Source: Tubiluchus corallicola
Lineage: Eukaryota > Priapulida > Priapulimorpha > Priapulimorphida > Tubiluchidae
Length of the DNA: 64,000 nt
Direction: 5' to 3'
NCBI GenBank assembly: GCA_030141605.1
Contig: JAQGDQ010000268.1
Span: forward strand, 16,281 to 80,280
Positions 11,401 to 26,324 of this stretch are shown here, one piece after another. Made by a program: the position numbers and the translations under genes. The notes under the pieces are model-generated. The model worked only from the letters and a program-made list of their open reading frames with translations, made no database searches and was not told where the DNA came from. Every line of letters begins with the position of its first letter. Within the stretch, counting starts at the first letter, position 1.

Positions 11401-12409
11401 CATGTTGTGTGGCAGTTGTCTGTATAATTAGATTGTTTAGTAGAATAATAACTTCAAATTTAATTTAAGTTTTTCAAATTAAATCACCCAAAGTACTGTT
11501 GTTTCAACATGATTTAATTGCTTTCTATCTGAAGGTATTCTTATCTACTAACAATTTCATTATAAACTGTCTCTTCTATACCTCAAGATTCAAAATGCAT
11601 AGGTCAAGGCCTATTTTAAAAACGGTCTATTACAGTGTGTAGTTAAATGTATGTTGACAACATAGAAATTTACTAACTATGTAATTATATATGTAGAATA
11701 TTATCAACATTTGGCATGTATCTGTAGCACATTTATTTTCTGAAAGTTTTGCTTATCAACCAGATAAATTTTATTAGCTCTAAAAACTTGTTTTGTTTCT
11801 TGTATGGACTGCTAAAGCTGCTTGACTCGATTTTTGCCTTTTGTTTAATTTGTTGCTAGTCCTTTTCGATTCTTATTTAGTGACTCAGCCGTGACAGCAC
11901 ATAATTAGTTCATGTTGCATTATACTTTGACTATTTAATATTTACTAGACAAATTTAAAGCCTCCCATGAAGCTTTCTTACAGACAATATACATAACTGG
12001 ATGAGTTGTTAAGAATACCCTTAGTTACTGTGCCTTGTGAAATTTTACAACATCTGATTCTAGTAAAAGATAGTAGATTTTTAGACCATCTTAATAAATT
12101 TAGATACAAATGCCATCCCTGCACATAAACATGTACACCAATTTCTTTTGTGTTTTTTATTGAGTTATAGCTATTATATAGATCTAAGAAAGGCAATTTA
12201 AGCGAGAATTTTTTTGCTAGTCATTGGTAGTTCACATGGTGCATGAATAAGGATGTGTTGTTAAGTCGCTGTTGTTTTCTTCTTTTAACGTAATTGTGTT
12301 CATATTCTTTTAAAGTGTGAAGTGGTGTTAAAAGTATTAAAGATGAATAGTGCATTAGGCACTGCGTTGTTTAAAAAGCTATCTTGAGCTTGGAATTTTT
12401 TGTTCTTAG
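8452..12409. other. Divergent intergenic region between KMT2C/D and the DHHC gene
   Basis: The two neighbouring genes point away from each other, so both promoters should lie here, or in 5'UTR introns here. The sequence is AT-rich with long T tracts between about 9900 and 11200. No conserved coding segment, RNA gene or clear core promoter is visible. Confidence 0.5.
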
Positions 12410-12450
12410 GGAGTAAAATTGAAAGTATTCTGGACAATAAGATAAAGAAC
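12410..12450 (+). promoter_or_regulatory. 5' leader of the DHHC gene after a 3' splice site
   Basis: A ttttttgttcttag acceptor ends at 12409, 41 bases before the chosen ATG. The frame stays open from the acceptor to the ATG, so an additional upstream coding exon is possible. Confidence 0.45.
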
Positions 12451-13971
12451 ATGACTGGAAACATATTTCGAACTAAAGCAGCTACTTTATTTGATGTTGT
12501 AAAAGCTGGCAATCTAGTTGCATGTGAGGAGTTTCTTGAGACCCTTGGATCTACGGAAGTGTGCAATCTGGATGACAAAGGATACACACCCGTTCACTGG
12601 GTTTGTCTGGGTGGACACACTTCACTGTTGTACTGTTTCATTAAACATGATTTGCCCATTAACATTCCAGGCAAGAACAACATTGGAGCATGTCCTATTC
12701 ACTGGGCTTGTGTTAATGGTCACATAGCAGTTGTGGATATGCTCTTGCAGAATGGGGTGCCAGTTGATACGTGTGACAAGAAAGGTTGTTCTCCTCTCAT
12801 TGTTGCATGTCAGTATGGTCACTCAGTTCTAGCAGGATATCTGATGGGTCAAAGTGCTCGTTTGTCGCTCACTGATAAAGATGGAGACAACGCTTTGCAC
12901 TGGGCTGCATTCAAAGGAAACATTGACTGTACGCGTTTACTTATCTATTCTGGTTTCAGTCCGTATCAGAAAGACAGTTATGGTCAGACACCTCTGCATC
13001 TGGCTTCTATAAATGGCAGCCTCGATACAGTCAAAGAATTATGTAAGCTTGATGGTGTTGAAATTGATGTGAAGGATAAAAATGGTAGAACTCCTATGGA
13101 ATTGGCCAAGTGTCGAGGTCATGAGGAAATACTTTTTTTTCTGGAGATTGAACACAATCGTCGAAAAAACCTTGTTTCTAAAATCTTTAGTCGGGGTAAT
13201 TCATCTGAAAATAGCATAGGGCCATTATTAATTTTTATCTTTGGTGCCATAGGCTATGGATATCCTATGTACATTTTATGGGTTGCTCCAGCAACTTGGA
13301 GAGCCATGACTACTTTGCATATTACCTTTTTATTATCTAATTTTGCCATGTGGTTCTGTCTTTTTCGTGCACATTCTGTCAACCCAGGATTCTTGCCAAG
13401 AGACACTGATGCCTATCATTATGCAGTTAAACAGGTGGCTCACTACAGCTCTTGGAAGAATAACGAAAAGAACCCTCTTGAACATTTGTGTCATACATGT
13501 CGCTTGGTGAAGCCGATGCGCAGCAAACATTGCAAGTTCTGTCAGAGTTGTGTGCTCAACTTCGATCATCACTGCCCCTACATCTATAACTGTGTAGGAT
13601 TAAACAATAGGGTGTGGTTCTTCTTCTTCTTATGTACAACCACTTACAATTTGAATTTAGCTACTTACTGGTCGTGGGAGCTATGGAATTTAGAAGGACA
13701 GTACTGGCTAAACATCATTAACTTTGGCATGGCAGTGCTGTTCTCACTCCTCTGCTGCACATTGGTCATTGGCATGGTTTATGGGATTGTGTGTAATCTT
13801 ACAACAAACGAGACGTACAACTATAAGCGCTATGATTACTTAAAAGATGAAAATGGAAAGTTTCATAATCCGTTCCATAGAGGCTTTTTTGGCAATGTGA
13901 GAGAATTCTTTCATTGTCTCCCTGCATCTAAGCAGGCTGCAATTTCAATCAGAAACTTACGTACAGTGTAA
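12451..13971 (+). CDS. Ankyrin-repeat DHHC palmitoyltransferase (S-acyltransferase)
   Basis: 506 residues in one uninterrupted coding exon. The N-terminal half has about six ankyrin repeats (YTPVHWVCLGGHTSLL, ACPIHWACVNGHIAVV, NALHWAAFKGNIDC, QTPLHLASINGSLDTV). It is followed by hydrophobic membrane segments (PLLIFIFGAIGYGYPMYILWV, LHITFLLSNFAMWFCLF), a DHHC cysteine-rich domain from Cys347 (CHTCRLVKPMRSKHC...DHHC 372-375) and further membrane spans with the TTNE motif (451-454), the TTxE signature of the family. Cys375 would carry the acyl intermediate. The family attaches palmitate to cytosolic cysteines at Golgi or other membranes, with ankyrin repeats recruiting substrates. The architecture is that of ZDHHC17/13, Akr1 and the insect protein Patsas; motif detail (DHHCPY rather than DHHCPW) makes a direct ZDHHC17 orthologue less likely. 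The start is the first ATG after a splice acceptor. Confidence 0.88.
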   Translation: MTGNIFRTKAATLFDVVKAGNLVACEEFLETLGSTEVCNLDDKGYTPVHWVCLGGHTSLLYCFIKHDLPINIPGKNNIGACPIHWACVNGHIAVVDMLLQNGVPVDTCDKKGCSPLIVACQYGHSVLAGYLMGQSARLSLTDKDGDNALHWAAFKGNIDCTRLLIYSGFSPYQKDSYGQTPLHLASINGSLDTVKELCKLDGVEIDVKDKNGRTPMELAKCRGHEEILFFLEIEHNRRKNLVSKIFSRGNSSENSIGPLLIFIFGAIGYGYPMYILWVAPATWRAMTTLHITFLLSNFAMWFCLFRAHSVNPGFLPRDTDAYHYAVKQVAHYSSWKNNEKNPLEHLCHTCRLVKPMRSKHCKFCQSCVLNFDHHCPYIYNCVGLNNRVWFFFFLCTTTYNLNLATYWSWELWNLEGQYWLNIINFGMAVLFSLLCCTLVIGMVYGIVCNLTTNETYNYKRYDYLKDENGKFHNPFHRGFFGNVREFFHCLPASKQAAISIRNLRTV

Positions 13972-15825
13972 GAGATTTTGGTGAAATGATATACTGTATG
14001 AATATGCATAATGTACCTTCACCAAATTGATGCATATATGACAGAATACGTGTTCTTCCCACCAATCACATAGAGCACTGCTAATATAAATAAGTGAAAT
14101 AGATTTTATTTTCATTCACCTTTGCCAACAAATTAAGAAGCAGCAGATGTTCACGGAGGTGTTGCACTGTTTTTACTCGTGTAGCTGTTGTGTTAACAGT
14201 AAATGCCAAAAATAACTGTGATACACATAATTAATATATATAATATTTATTTATTCATGTGTTTGTGCATGTCTTTATGTCAGCATTTATATACAAGATG
14301 CTGTGTCACTCATAAATATTATAAAACAAGTGTTATGTATTTATTCTTACAAACAAACTTATGTGATCTTGTTTAAAACCTGAGAGCAAATAAGCATATC
14401 CAGTCTGCAAAATGCAGAATTAAAAAATAAGCCATTTCTATTTCTTCACTCACTTGTCATGAGTAAAGGATAAAGTGAACAATTATTAAAGTTTTTGTAT
14501 CATAGTCTACTGAACATAAACTTATCACAGGTCCAGTCAAACTAATCACAGGTCCAGTCATATCTGACTAAATCATCAAAAGTCAACAGCTGAAGCTTAT
14601 GAACTCTGTACTGACTAGTGTCGAAAAGTAATTACATTTTTTGTGTGCTTTTTGTTAAAATCTTATTTTGTATACTTCGATATATGCTCGTAACAACTAG
14701 GGCTAACATATATTATTTACAAAGTTGTACTTTGTGCATATGGTGAACTCCTTTGTGTTTTCTCAGTTACTGTACTCATCTCATCTTAATTACAGTGTTA
14801 GGTCATTAATAATTTTGTACATGTTGCTTTGATACCATATGCCTCTATTGTAAACATTATCCTGTAACATTGTGCAAAGCTTTATGGTGTTATTTATTTT
14901 CAAGAAAAACTTACCTGTAGACTGTTGCTCTCTTAATGAAACTAAAATGTTTAATTGTTTATTTTTAGAAGTTTCCAATTCAAATCTTTACAGTTTTTTT
15001 ATTAATATACAACTGAAAAATTAAGTTTTTGTATAATAAATTAGTAGTTACGTAATAGGCCTGCACTACCTTATGTGTGTGGCCTGTATGCCTTAACCTT
15101 TCTCTAAAAACTAGTTTAGCCAGAATGGAGAGAGAACATATCAAGTGACAGAAATCTTGGGAAATAAATACCTCCATGCATTAAGTGTACTATGACTAAT
15201 ACATAGCACAAAGGTGGTTAGAAAAATGGCTGTGTATAAAATTTTGACTAAAACAATTGGGAAGGAGAGCTGGTGGTGTGTATCTGTAATAAGCGTATTT
15301 TCTTTACCAGAACTATTTATTACATTACTTATACCAAAGAAAATAATTAATTTCATCATAGTTATTGGGCAAAAATTGAGTCATTTGCAAGTCAGACATC
15401 TTTAGTTGGTGTCTCGGTTTTTTATTTCAGGGGTCCGGACAAAATGATAAGCAACACAACGACTTTCTTAGTTGTTTTCTTCATAAGTTGTGACTACATA
15501 ATGCAGAAAGCAACACCGCTTTTTAATAATTTTAACAATAGACAATTGAAATTAAACTCTGAATTGCCACCAACAATATGAACTCTAAAAATAACCCCGA
15601 AATTTGCCTTCGTTTAATTAGAAAACTTTGCATGATATGATTTTTCGAAGCATTCAGTGCCAATGCCAAGCATGCAATTGAATAAATAACTTTAATAATT
15701 ATCTCCCGTAGTGACATGTAGTTAGGTCATTTATATATTGTACGGGTATACTTTTATGAAAGGTACTGTATTTCATTACTTTGTTGCACGAGTAAATTAT
15801 ATATTTTATCATTTAAAATTCTCAG
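13972..15825 (+). other. 3' end of DHHC gene and region before MPND
   Basis: Holds the 3' untranslated region of the DHHC gene (candidate ATTAAA-type poly(A) signal near 14484) and the promoter or 5'UTR intron of MPND. A 16-bp word, ATCACAGGTCCAGTCA, is repeated at a 21-bp period at 14524 and 14545. Nothing else is recognisable. Confidence 0.45.
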
Positions 15826-15840
15826 GAACCTTAACCCAAT

Positions 15841-15982
15841 ATGGCTTCTGAAGCAACAACTGAGAACCAAAGCGAGTGTGTGTCTGAATCAATGGAAGAC
15901 GAACTTTCCGACAATGATGATGACAACAATGAAATTGATGAGGATGTTGATGGGGAAGAAGCACGTTCATCACCTAGAGCAG
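15841..15982 (+). CDS. MPND: MPND coding exon 1 (acidic N-terminus)
   Basis: 47 codons plus one base; donor gtagca at 15983. The Gly codon is split and completed by exon 2. Confidence 0.85.
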
Positions 15983-18863
15983 GTAGCAACCTCAACAGAT
16001 GTGTTCTTCACTGCTGTTGATATCAAAAATAATTCACAAAAATCAGGAATGTCCTGTTTTGTACTGCTTTTTTAACATTTTTGTCATACTACTGAGCCTA
16101 CACTCAACTGTATGTACCGAACTCTACAGAAGAGTGAAGTAGTAGGTCATGGAAAACTGCATCAATTTGTCTTACTGTCTGTGACACAGTTACAGAGCAT
16201 TTATGTAATTTGGCATAGGACATGGGCAAGGCCAAGCTATGCTTAATTTATGTGTGCACTGAAATTTTTAGTGGATGAATAATTTTTGAATACTTGTTGT
16301 TGGCTGTTACTTTGTTATGATTTGTATGCATGAGCTACAACATGGGCAATGGGCCATAAACTCTTCACTAGTGGCATTTCATATACACATAATTTGAAAT
16401 TAAATAAAATGCTACATAAGGAGGAGTGTACAGCCCATAGTTCACAAGTGTTGTCACTTATTTTTTGTATATCATTATCATTTCGAGGCAGGACTTGACA
16501 ATATATGGGAATTTATGATCTAGTTATCCAGATCCGAGACGAGACCTACTATTAGTAGAAAATTCCACATTAAAGAAAATAAAAGAAGCATTGTGTATCT
16601 TATTTCTTTATTGTGCGATTGTTGTTATTTAAACCTGTTCTCGTCATTAACTGTTGTCTGAAAGCAAACTCGCAAGCGTGAACTACTTTACGAGTTACTG
16701 TCGGCAAGTTATTGCAAACTCTCCAAAATTTGCTGAGAGTTCATTTCTTGCAAGTGTGAATGCATTGGCGAGTTACTCTGGACACTTCTCAGAGTGGATA
16801 GAGACCAGAGTATCAGTTCACGCTTGCAGTCAGAGAGTAACTTACTCTCTAGTCTGAACACACTTGCAAACTGCTTGGCAAGAAAACTCGCTTGTCTGAA
16901 TACACCATAAGAACTGTTTCCATATTATGCGTCCTGTTTACATGAATATGTTGTGTTCTACTTTTTCTCTTAATTTTAAAAGTGGCAATACTATTACCGT
17001 AATACATACTTATCAGAGTGAGACAAACATAGCAGAATAATGCAATGTTATATTGGCATTGTATTCGGTACCTGACCCTCATATGATAGCAGAATTGTTT
17101 TGCTCATTTTGGTTAAATGCTCGTGTATGTTCCTAATTCTTTAACACATATTACAAACACAATTATTTTGCAACAAATTCATGTATGTTATAGGAAAGGA
17201 ATTGAAAGAAAAACTAAACTTTGTTATAAGTTACTCCATCTACAAGACGCTTAATCCTAAACTGTATGCATATAAAAGAGCCGCATACAACTAGTGATAC
17301 AAATAAATTAAACTTGCTCTCTCATCTGACTTTATTTATGCTACTTAAGTAGAGATGTGTAATAGTATAAAAACAGCGAACTTAAAGTCATTTACCTAAG
17401 GAGGTCTAGTTTTTCTTTAGTTAAAAACCTGTACTACGTTTATTCACATCTTATACTATTCCAAACAAACAATCCACGATTAAATTTTTGAATTTCCAAT
17501 TTTAAAATTTTTTGTGTTTGGAAGGGTGTTTGGAAAAACACAGTGTAGCCCTATATTCTGGAAGGTACCCTGTCGAAAAACTTGAAAGAACTTTCTCTTT
17601 TTTCCAGGAGGTGGCAGAGGTGTCACACTGACAATGTTAATGAAAGATGGAATTATAGAGCCTGGACCAGGAGCAATGACGGTCAGTTACCTTGGTCAGC
17701 GATTTGTGGGTGACCTGCTAGATGACGGGTCCATTCAACTGCAGACAACTAAAGAAAACTTTAATTCACCTAGTGCGTGGGCCATACACTGTAAAAAATT
17801 AGTTAATCCTACAAAGCGCAGCGGCTGTGGTTGGGGTTCTGTCAAGTACAGAGGTCGTAAACTCGACACTTACAAGATGATGTGGTTCAACAAACAAAAA
17901 CCATCTGATGGGAGGGAAATAAGGAAGCCACAACCCCATGTGATGCAACAGAAAGCAAAAGAGGAGGCAGCCAAGGCAGCTTTCAGTGATGCGGAAGTGA
18001 AGCCAGAACCGGAGAATCTGCCAAAATCTCCGAAAATAGAGAATGATCCTATTCCTAGGAAAACTCCTATTGCATATGCTAACCTAGGACCCAGGAGCAG
18101 TGATTTAAATCAGAACTCACAAGTTGAATGCATCACTTTTCAATCTCTGGGCAAATTGCAGCCATACACAATTACAATCTCAACAAACTGTCTCTTTTTG
18201 GTTGACTTCCATTCCCACCTGACTACCAGCGAAGTTGTCGGATACCTTGCGGGGACATGGGACCCCCTTGTTCATCGTTTGTCTGTTCAGAGAGCGTTTC
18301 CGTGCCGATGTCGGCTTGCTGATAAAGAGAATGCACTCATTGTTGAAGAAGAAATCCGGCAGCACATGTCAAAGACGAACTTAAGTTTGGTGGGTTGGTA
18401 TCACAATCATCCAACACAGTGTTCTCAACCTACTCTAAAGGATATTGACTCCCAGTTAGATTATCAAGTGAAGCTCAATCTAACGAAATACCACCCATGT
18501 ATAGGACTAATTTGTTCCCCATTTGATCCATTTCAACATTCCACGGAGTCGTCTATAACTGTCTTCATGGCTATGCCTCCGGAAATGAAGTCCAGTTCAT
18601 ATGGCATGCCAATGTCTTTGAACTACAGCACTGTACCCGATTCGTACCTTTCTCAAGATTTGCTGAATGAATTGAAATGGTTAACAGATTTTTACTATGG
18701 TGCAACAGATTTGGTGGACTTTTCTAAGATTTGGCACAAGGAAAGCACATTTTTGGACAAAATGAAAAAATCTCTAAGTAAGAAATTACCTCAAGATCAG
18801 ACTGATGCAAGACTGCTAGAATTGGTGGGTCAGCTTGTTTCTCAAATGCATGGAGAAACTTAG
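15841..18863 (+). CDS. MPND: MPND: RAMA and MPN (JAMM) domain protein (gene span, 2 coding exons)
   Basis: Exons 15841-15982 and 17608-18863 join to 465 residues. An acidic N-terminus (DNDDDNNEIDEDVDGEEA) is followed by a RAMA domain from about residue 48 (GGGRGVTLTMLMKDG, FNSPSAWAIHCKKLVNP, GCGWGSVKYRG), a charged linker and an MPN domain (LFLVDFHSHLTTSEVVGYLAG...VGWYHNHPTQ...DIDSQ). The metal-binding pattern of a JAMM protease is present: Glu of SEVVGYL, HxHP and the following Asp, with Thr in place of the usual Ser. This is the order and sequence of animal MPND, a nuclear protein reported to recognise N6-methyladenine in DNA through its RAMA domain. The start ATG has an in-frame TAA three codons upstream and follows a ttctcag acceptor (15824-15825). 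It converges with SEC61G downstream. Confidence 0.93.
15983..17607 (+). other. MPND intron 1, contains a foldback element
   Basis: AT-rich intron; the only structured part is the palindromic element near 16650-16912. Confidence 0.6.
16650..16912. mobile_element. Foldback non-autonomous element with short palindromes
   Basis: GCAAGCGTGAAC (16672-16683) and its exact complement GTTCACGCTTGC (16816-16827) face each other. A 19-bp near-perfect palindrome, AGAGAGTAAcTTACTCTCT, occupies 16832-16850. Related words (CTTGCAAGTGTGAA, AACTCGC, TGTCTGAA) recur through the stretch. The family and exact ends are not certain. Confidence 0.5.
17608..18863 (+). CDS. MPND: MPND coding exon 2 (RAMA and MPN domains, stop)
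   Basis: Begins after a tttttccag acceptor and carries both domains without interruption, ending at TAG 18861-18863. At 1256 bp it is an unusually long internal coding block for an animal gene that is split further in vertebrates. Confidence 0.92.
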
Positions 18864-18967
18864 ACAACTTACAAAGTAATTCCAGTTCCTTTGAATTATT
18901 TCTGGCAGTTGTCTTCAAGACTGTGTTTCCTCAATTTTTCACCATGTGTTGAGAGTTGTGACTACTG

Positions 18968-18973
18968 AATAAA
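18968..18973 (+). terminator. Candidate poly(A) signal of MPND
   Basis: AATAAA 105 bases after the MPND stop codon. A second AATAAA at 19113-19118 is a fallback. Confidence 0.5.
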
Positions 18974-20687
18974 GGTAACATAAATGGGCAATTATATATT
19001 ACCCATACAAACACTTGTGTTATAATTACTGCACATGTATTTATTTTTATTTATGTACACATGACATAACTATACTAAAAGACTTGGAACTAAGCAGTGA
19101 TGCTGAAAGCATAATAAAAGTACTGTCTCATTGCAGTTAGCTATTTATTATTTATTTAAAGCACAGCAAAGAAATTGTGGTTAACGTGAGCTTTTTTTAT
19201 TTTACATTTTTTAATTATTATGTACAGTGTAGTCCATTATAAATTCATACTTGTAAATAGCCTTAGAATTTAGTGTAGCATAAAAATTGTGGTGTTTAGC
19301 AATGTACTGTGATTTACATTTTACATCATTAACTGTCGACTAAAACTGAACAAAGATATTAGCGAGTTTATTAGTTTGAGGTATTTCATCGAGGAATGGT
19401 TGGGCATGTATGTTATTGCAAGAAATAAAAATATGTAATTTTGAACTTGTTTTGACAAGAAATAGGATGGCTGAACTGCAAATTTTACCAAAATTAGAGA
19501 CACTGAAATGTGGTACATTTCTAAAAAGTACAACACTTATATATCTTGTGCGAAGTTGTTACTTTAGTGGTCAGCCAGATAGAAGTTAGCTAAAAGGAAG
19601 CTTAACACATCACATAATTTCTATCAAAGTCAAGTCTTTTAACATGTGTAATGGAGAAGTATGACAAACACACAAACATGGGGAGAAAATTAACTCATTG
19701 GATTCACAACTAAGCATTATTAATGGCAACATTTCATTGCCTCCAGGTATTCTACTACTGTGAAAATAGATGGAAGAGCTAATGCATTTTAAGGACGGTG
19801 CTAATAATAGCAAGTATAAAAATTCAGATGTTCAAATGTTTTAATAACGGTGTTAATGCCGCACATCCTAAAATACTTTAGTACATACACACTGCATTTA
19901 GGGCATTAAATTTATGGGAAAACGAGTCTTTTGAGGGTCACTGTGTCCAGTCACTGGTCATTAAGTTGGACATTACTGTATTATCGTACTGTACATACAA
20001 AATGATTATAATAAAAACAATAGTAACTTACATAACTTTATTTACGAATTAAAAATAATGATGTATAATTATTTATTAATGTAACAAAATTTTAAGTTTA
20101 TAATACATGTGAATCCACTCTGAATCTAGGACTTATCAGATATTGTACATAGTGTGCCAAAAGCTAATAATATCTGTAGGAAAAACTTAGTAATACGTAG
20201 TCTGAGAATATCCTGTACTTTGTCATGTTGACTTTAATACAAGTATGAAGATACACCAACATTTTTCAAAACTAGAAATGCAGATTTGTGCACCGATGCA
20301 AAAACTTCTAGCCTAAGAAAGCTTAGTCAAAAAAATTAGTTTTAAAAAAATGAATATTATGCAACTTATAGTATTTAGGCAAGGTAGTCTACAAAAACAG
20401 CAATATCAAATGGAGAATTTTGCTTTTTAGCCAGTATAATGAAATTCATTTTAGTCAAAATGTGAAAGCTGATTTTAAATTTACAAGTTAAAAATTAAAA
20501 TACATAAATTTTAGCTACTGTAGTGCATATATATATATATATATACTACCTAAAGCAGTAACAAAAATACAAGTATGCATTTTCCCAAATATTTTTCACT
20601 GTACACCACCATAAGCCAGAATATTTGTACTTCTTCCAAATAAGCTGCAGAAATGTAAAGAAGTCACTTGTACTGCATTTGTGAGAA
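18974..20687. other. Convergent intergenic region between MPND and SEC61G
   Basis: AT-rich. Contains a (TA)n run at 20527-20545 and, for SEC61G on the minus strand, an AATAAA at 20037-20042 about 650 bases past its stop. No coding content seen. Confidence 0.45.
20527..20545. repeat. (TA)n microsatellite
   Basis: Uninterrupted AT alternation of 19 bases. Confidence 0.9.
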
Positions 20688-24185
<3,498 letters not shown>

Positions 24186-24495
24186 TATCTAGCAAAAATA
24201 AATAAATGTTTCATTCCCTTTTCTATATTATTTTATTTTTACTTGCGTTTACGTTTATTTTGTAAATAACAGAGACAAAAAACTATTTACTTACTTACTT
24301 TAAATAAGTACATATGTCACTGCCTTGTCTCAATTTATACTATATAATAGTTTTACAAGTTTTTACAAGTTGCAGCTGTATTAAACACTACCCTGTTGAC
24401 CAAAATAAGGAAACTTTATAATTTAAAAATCAAAGCATGAATTAGGCCTGTAGACCTGCCTTGTATTTTAATTTATAACTTATCTGGCTAAAATT

Positions 24496-24653
24496 TACAA
24501 TTCCCCACACACAAAAAATAGTTTGTGAAGCAGATTATGATTAAGGTTTGGGTCAGGGTTACGATTTTGGTTAGAGTTGGGGTTAGGATTAGGGTGGGTT
24601 AGGGTTAGGGCTGGGATTAGGGTTAGGGTATTTAAATTTTGTGGAGAATTGTA
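24496..24653. mobile_element. Foldback element with telomere-like TTAGGG core
   Basis: TACAATTCCCCACA (24496-24509) and TGTGGAGAATTGTA (24640-24653) are inverted with 13 of 14 matching. Between them lies a degenerate (GGGTTA)n tract, densest at 24580-24630. The symmetric ends argue for a small mobile element that carries the repeat rather than a healed chromosome end. Confidence 0.55.
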
Positions 24654-26158
24654 CACTCCTTCCATTTTTCATAGACAATAACATACATCATCATCATTAG
24701 TATATAAACGGGCAACAGTTAAAGGTAAACAAACGTTTAACCATAGAAAGCTATATTACTTGGAAATTATTTTAGACACCTGAGTTGCTAACTGCCATTA
24801 CTATTATCAATCCAGAATTATCAAACCCCAAACTTCTACTGAGTCGAAAAATACTTTTTAGAACAATATTGTTAAAGACTTCAAAAATTTAATTTCCTAA
24901 TTGGATTTAGATGCTATATCTAATAAACACTCAAGATTATTATCCACAAGTACTTTTGCAAAATACCTGATGTTACTATAGAATTATATCCAATCACGAA
25001 AAAACTTACGATGAAAATCTAACTTGCAAATAACAATAAATTTTCAATCACAGCAGCTGACGTGGAGGAAATGTACCGAAATACTGACGGAAGAAAAACC
25101 ACTAGAAATACGCCATCTGTTGACGGATGTTAAAATTAGAAATCGTACAGTCACTACCAAGCTCCAGCTCAGTAAAAAGCATTATTATTTTTTTTATATA
25201 GTTGCCCCTACGAACTGGGCAATTACAGAACTATTGATTGATTTAATCTGTACGTTTGTCTACCTGTCTGCCTGCTCGTGAGTGGAATTCACTAACTTCT
25301 TTAGGTCATGTCTCCATCTTAAATACCTGGCAACATACCTGCTCCGCGATCCTACCATCATATCATCAACTCTTCCATATAAAATGTAGGTAAGCGAGGT
25401 GTGCAAAAAACCCTAATTGGTTGTAAAAAGTTATAATACACTAACAGTTATATTACATTTCAATTACAATAACGATTACTTTGGGAGGCGCTTTCAGACT
25501 TATTTATGAATCTACAGAGAGAATTTCCAACTAAAAGTGCAACGTAGTATGTATCCAGTTCTTTAATTCAATACACAGTTGCCGACCTAAACTTGTTGAC
25601 TGTCTTGGCATTCATATCTGTAATCCTTCGGCATTCTCTGCCATAGTGCAAAGATAGCTATCCCAGCACACCACTGATCAAGAAATCTTCCTCGATGTAG
25701 GAACCAGTGCCCCAGTTATGGCCCATGAAGAGCTCACTGCTCATACTATTCTTGCATTCATTTTCACCAGTCACTTGTTCTACCGATCTTCCATGGTGCA
25801 ATGAGTTGCGTCTTAAAGAGCTCACTGCCCATACTACCTTCATAGTATAATTTTCTCAGATGCCTAATTTTCATAATATCCCCTTTAAGCATCCTAAAAC
25901 GATTCTCCTTATATTAAATGTTTTTAATAAAGCCAAAATTAAAGTTTGGCCTATATTGGTCTGTTTATCTGCCTGACAGTTGGGGGTCTGAGAGCGGCAG
26001 CCCTCTGATAACAAACAAATTGTATATTTTAATGGCAAAAAATTGTTATTTTAAGGACAAATAATTCTGTTTTGAAATTTTAAGTTTTTAGTATTCAAAA
26101 ATGTTTACTCGCTGCTGCACTTACACCTCTTTCTAACTGGATGCAGGTTAATAAGTGA
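24654..26158. other. Upstream region of SEC61G
   Basis: Apart from the candidate promoter elements near 25.0 kb, 25600-25860 contains a twice-occurring word (AGCTCACTG(C/T)(C/T)CATACTA) and looks repeat-derived. No host gene seen. Confidence 0.4.
25008..25065 (-). promoter_or_regulatory. Candidate SEC61G first-exon donor and XBP1/UPRE-like site
   Basis: On the minus strand a strong donor (TCATC then gtaagt, donor at 25009-25008) could end a noncoding first exon and pair with the acceptor three bases before the SEC61G ATG. TGACGTGG, the consensus core bound by XBP1/ATF6, lies at 25058-25065, a fitting position for an ER gene. Transcription start is not visible. Confidence 0.35.
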
Positions 26159-26324
26159 TTCTTGCACGACGATTGTTTTTAATAGTTCCTGCCAACAAAT
26201 TTAGTTTACTATAACCACATAAATCTTTCATACACTTTAAGTTCTTGCACGACGATTGTTTTTAATAGTTCCTGCCAACAAATTTAGTTTACTATAACCA
26301 CATAAATCTTTCATGCACTCTAAA
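26159..26324. repeat. 83-bp tandem duplication, two copies
   Basis: 26159-26241 is repeated at 26242-26324 with only a few differences at the end (TCATACACTTTAAG versus TCATGCACTCTAAA). A recent local duplication without coding content. Confidence 0.93.

Noticed and set aside
24580-24630. True telomere or chromosome end
   Set aside because: The GGGTTA tract is short, degenerate, bounded by inverted ends and followed by unique sequence on both sides.
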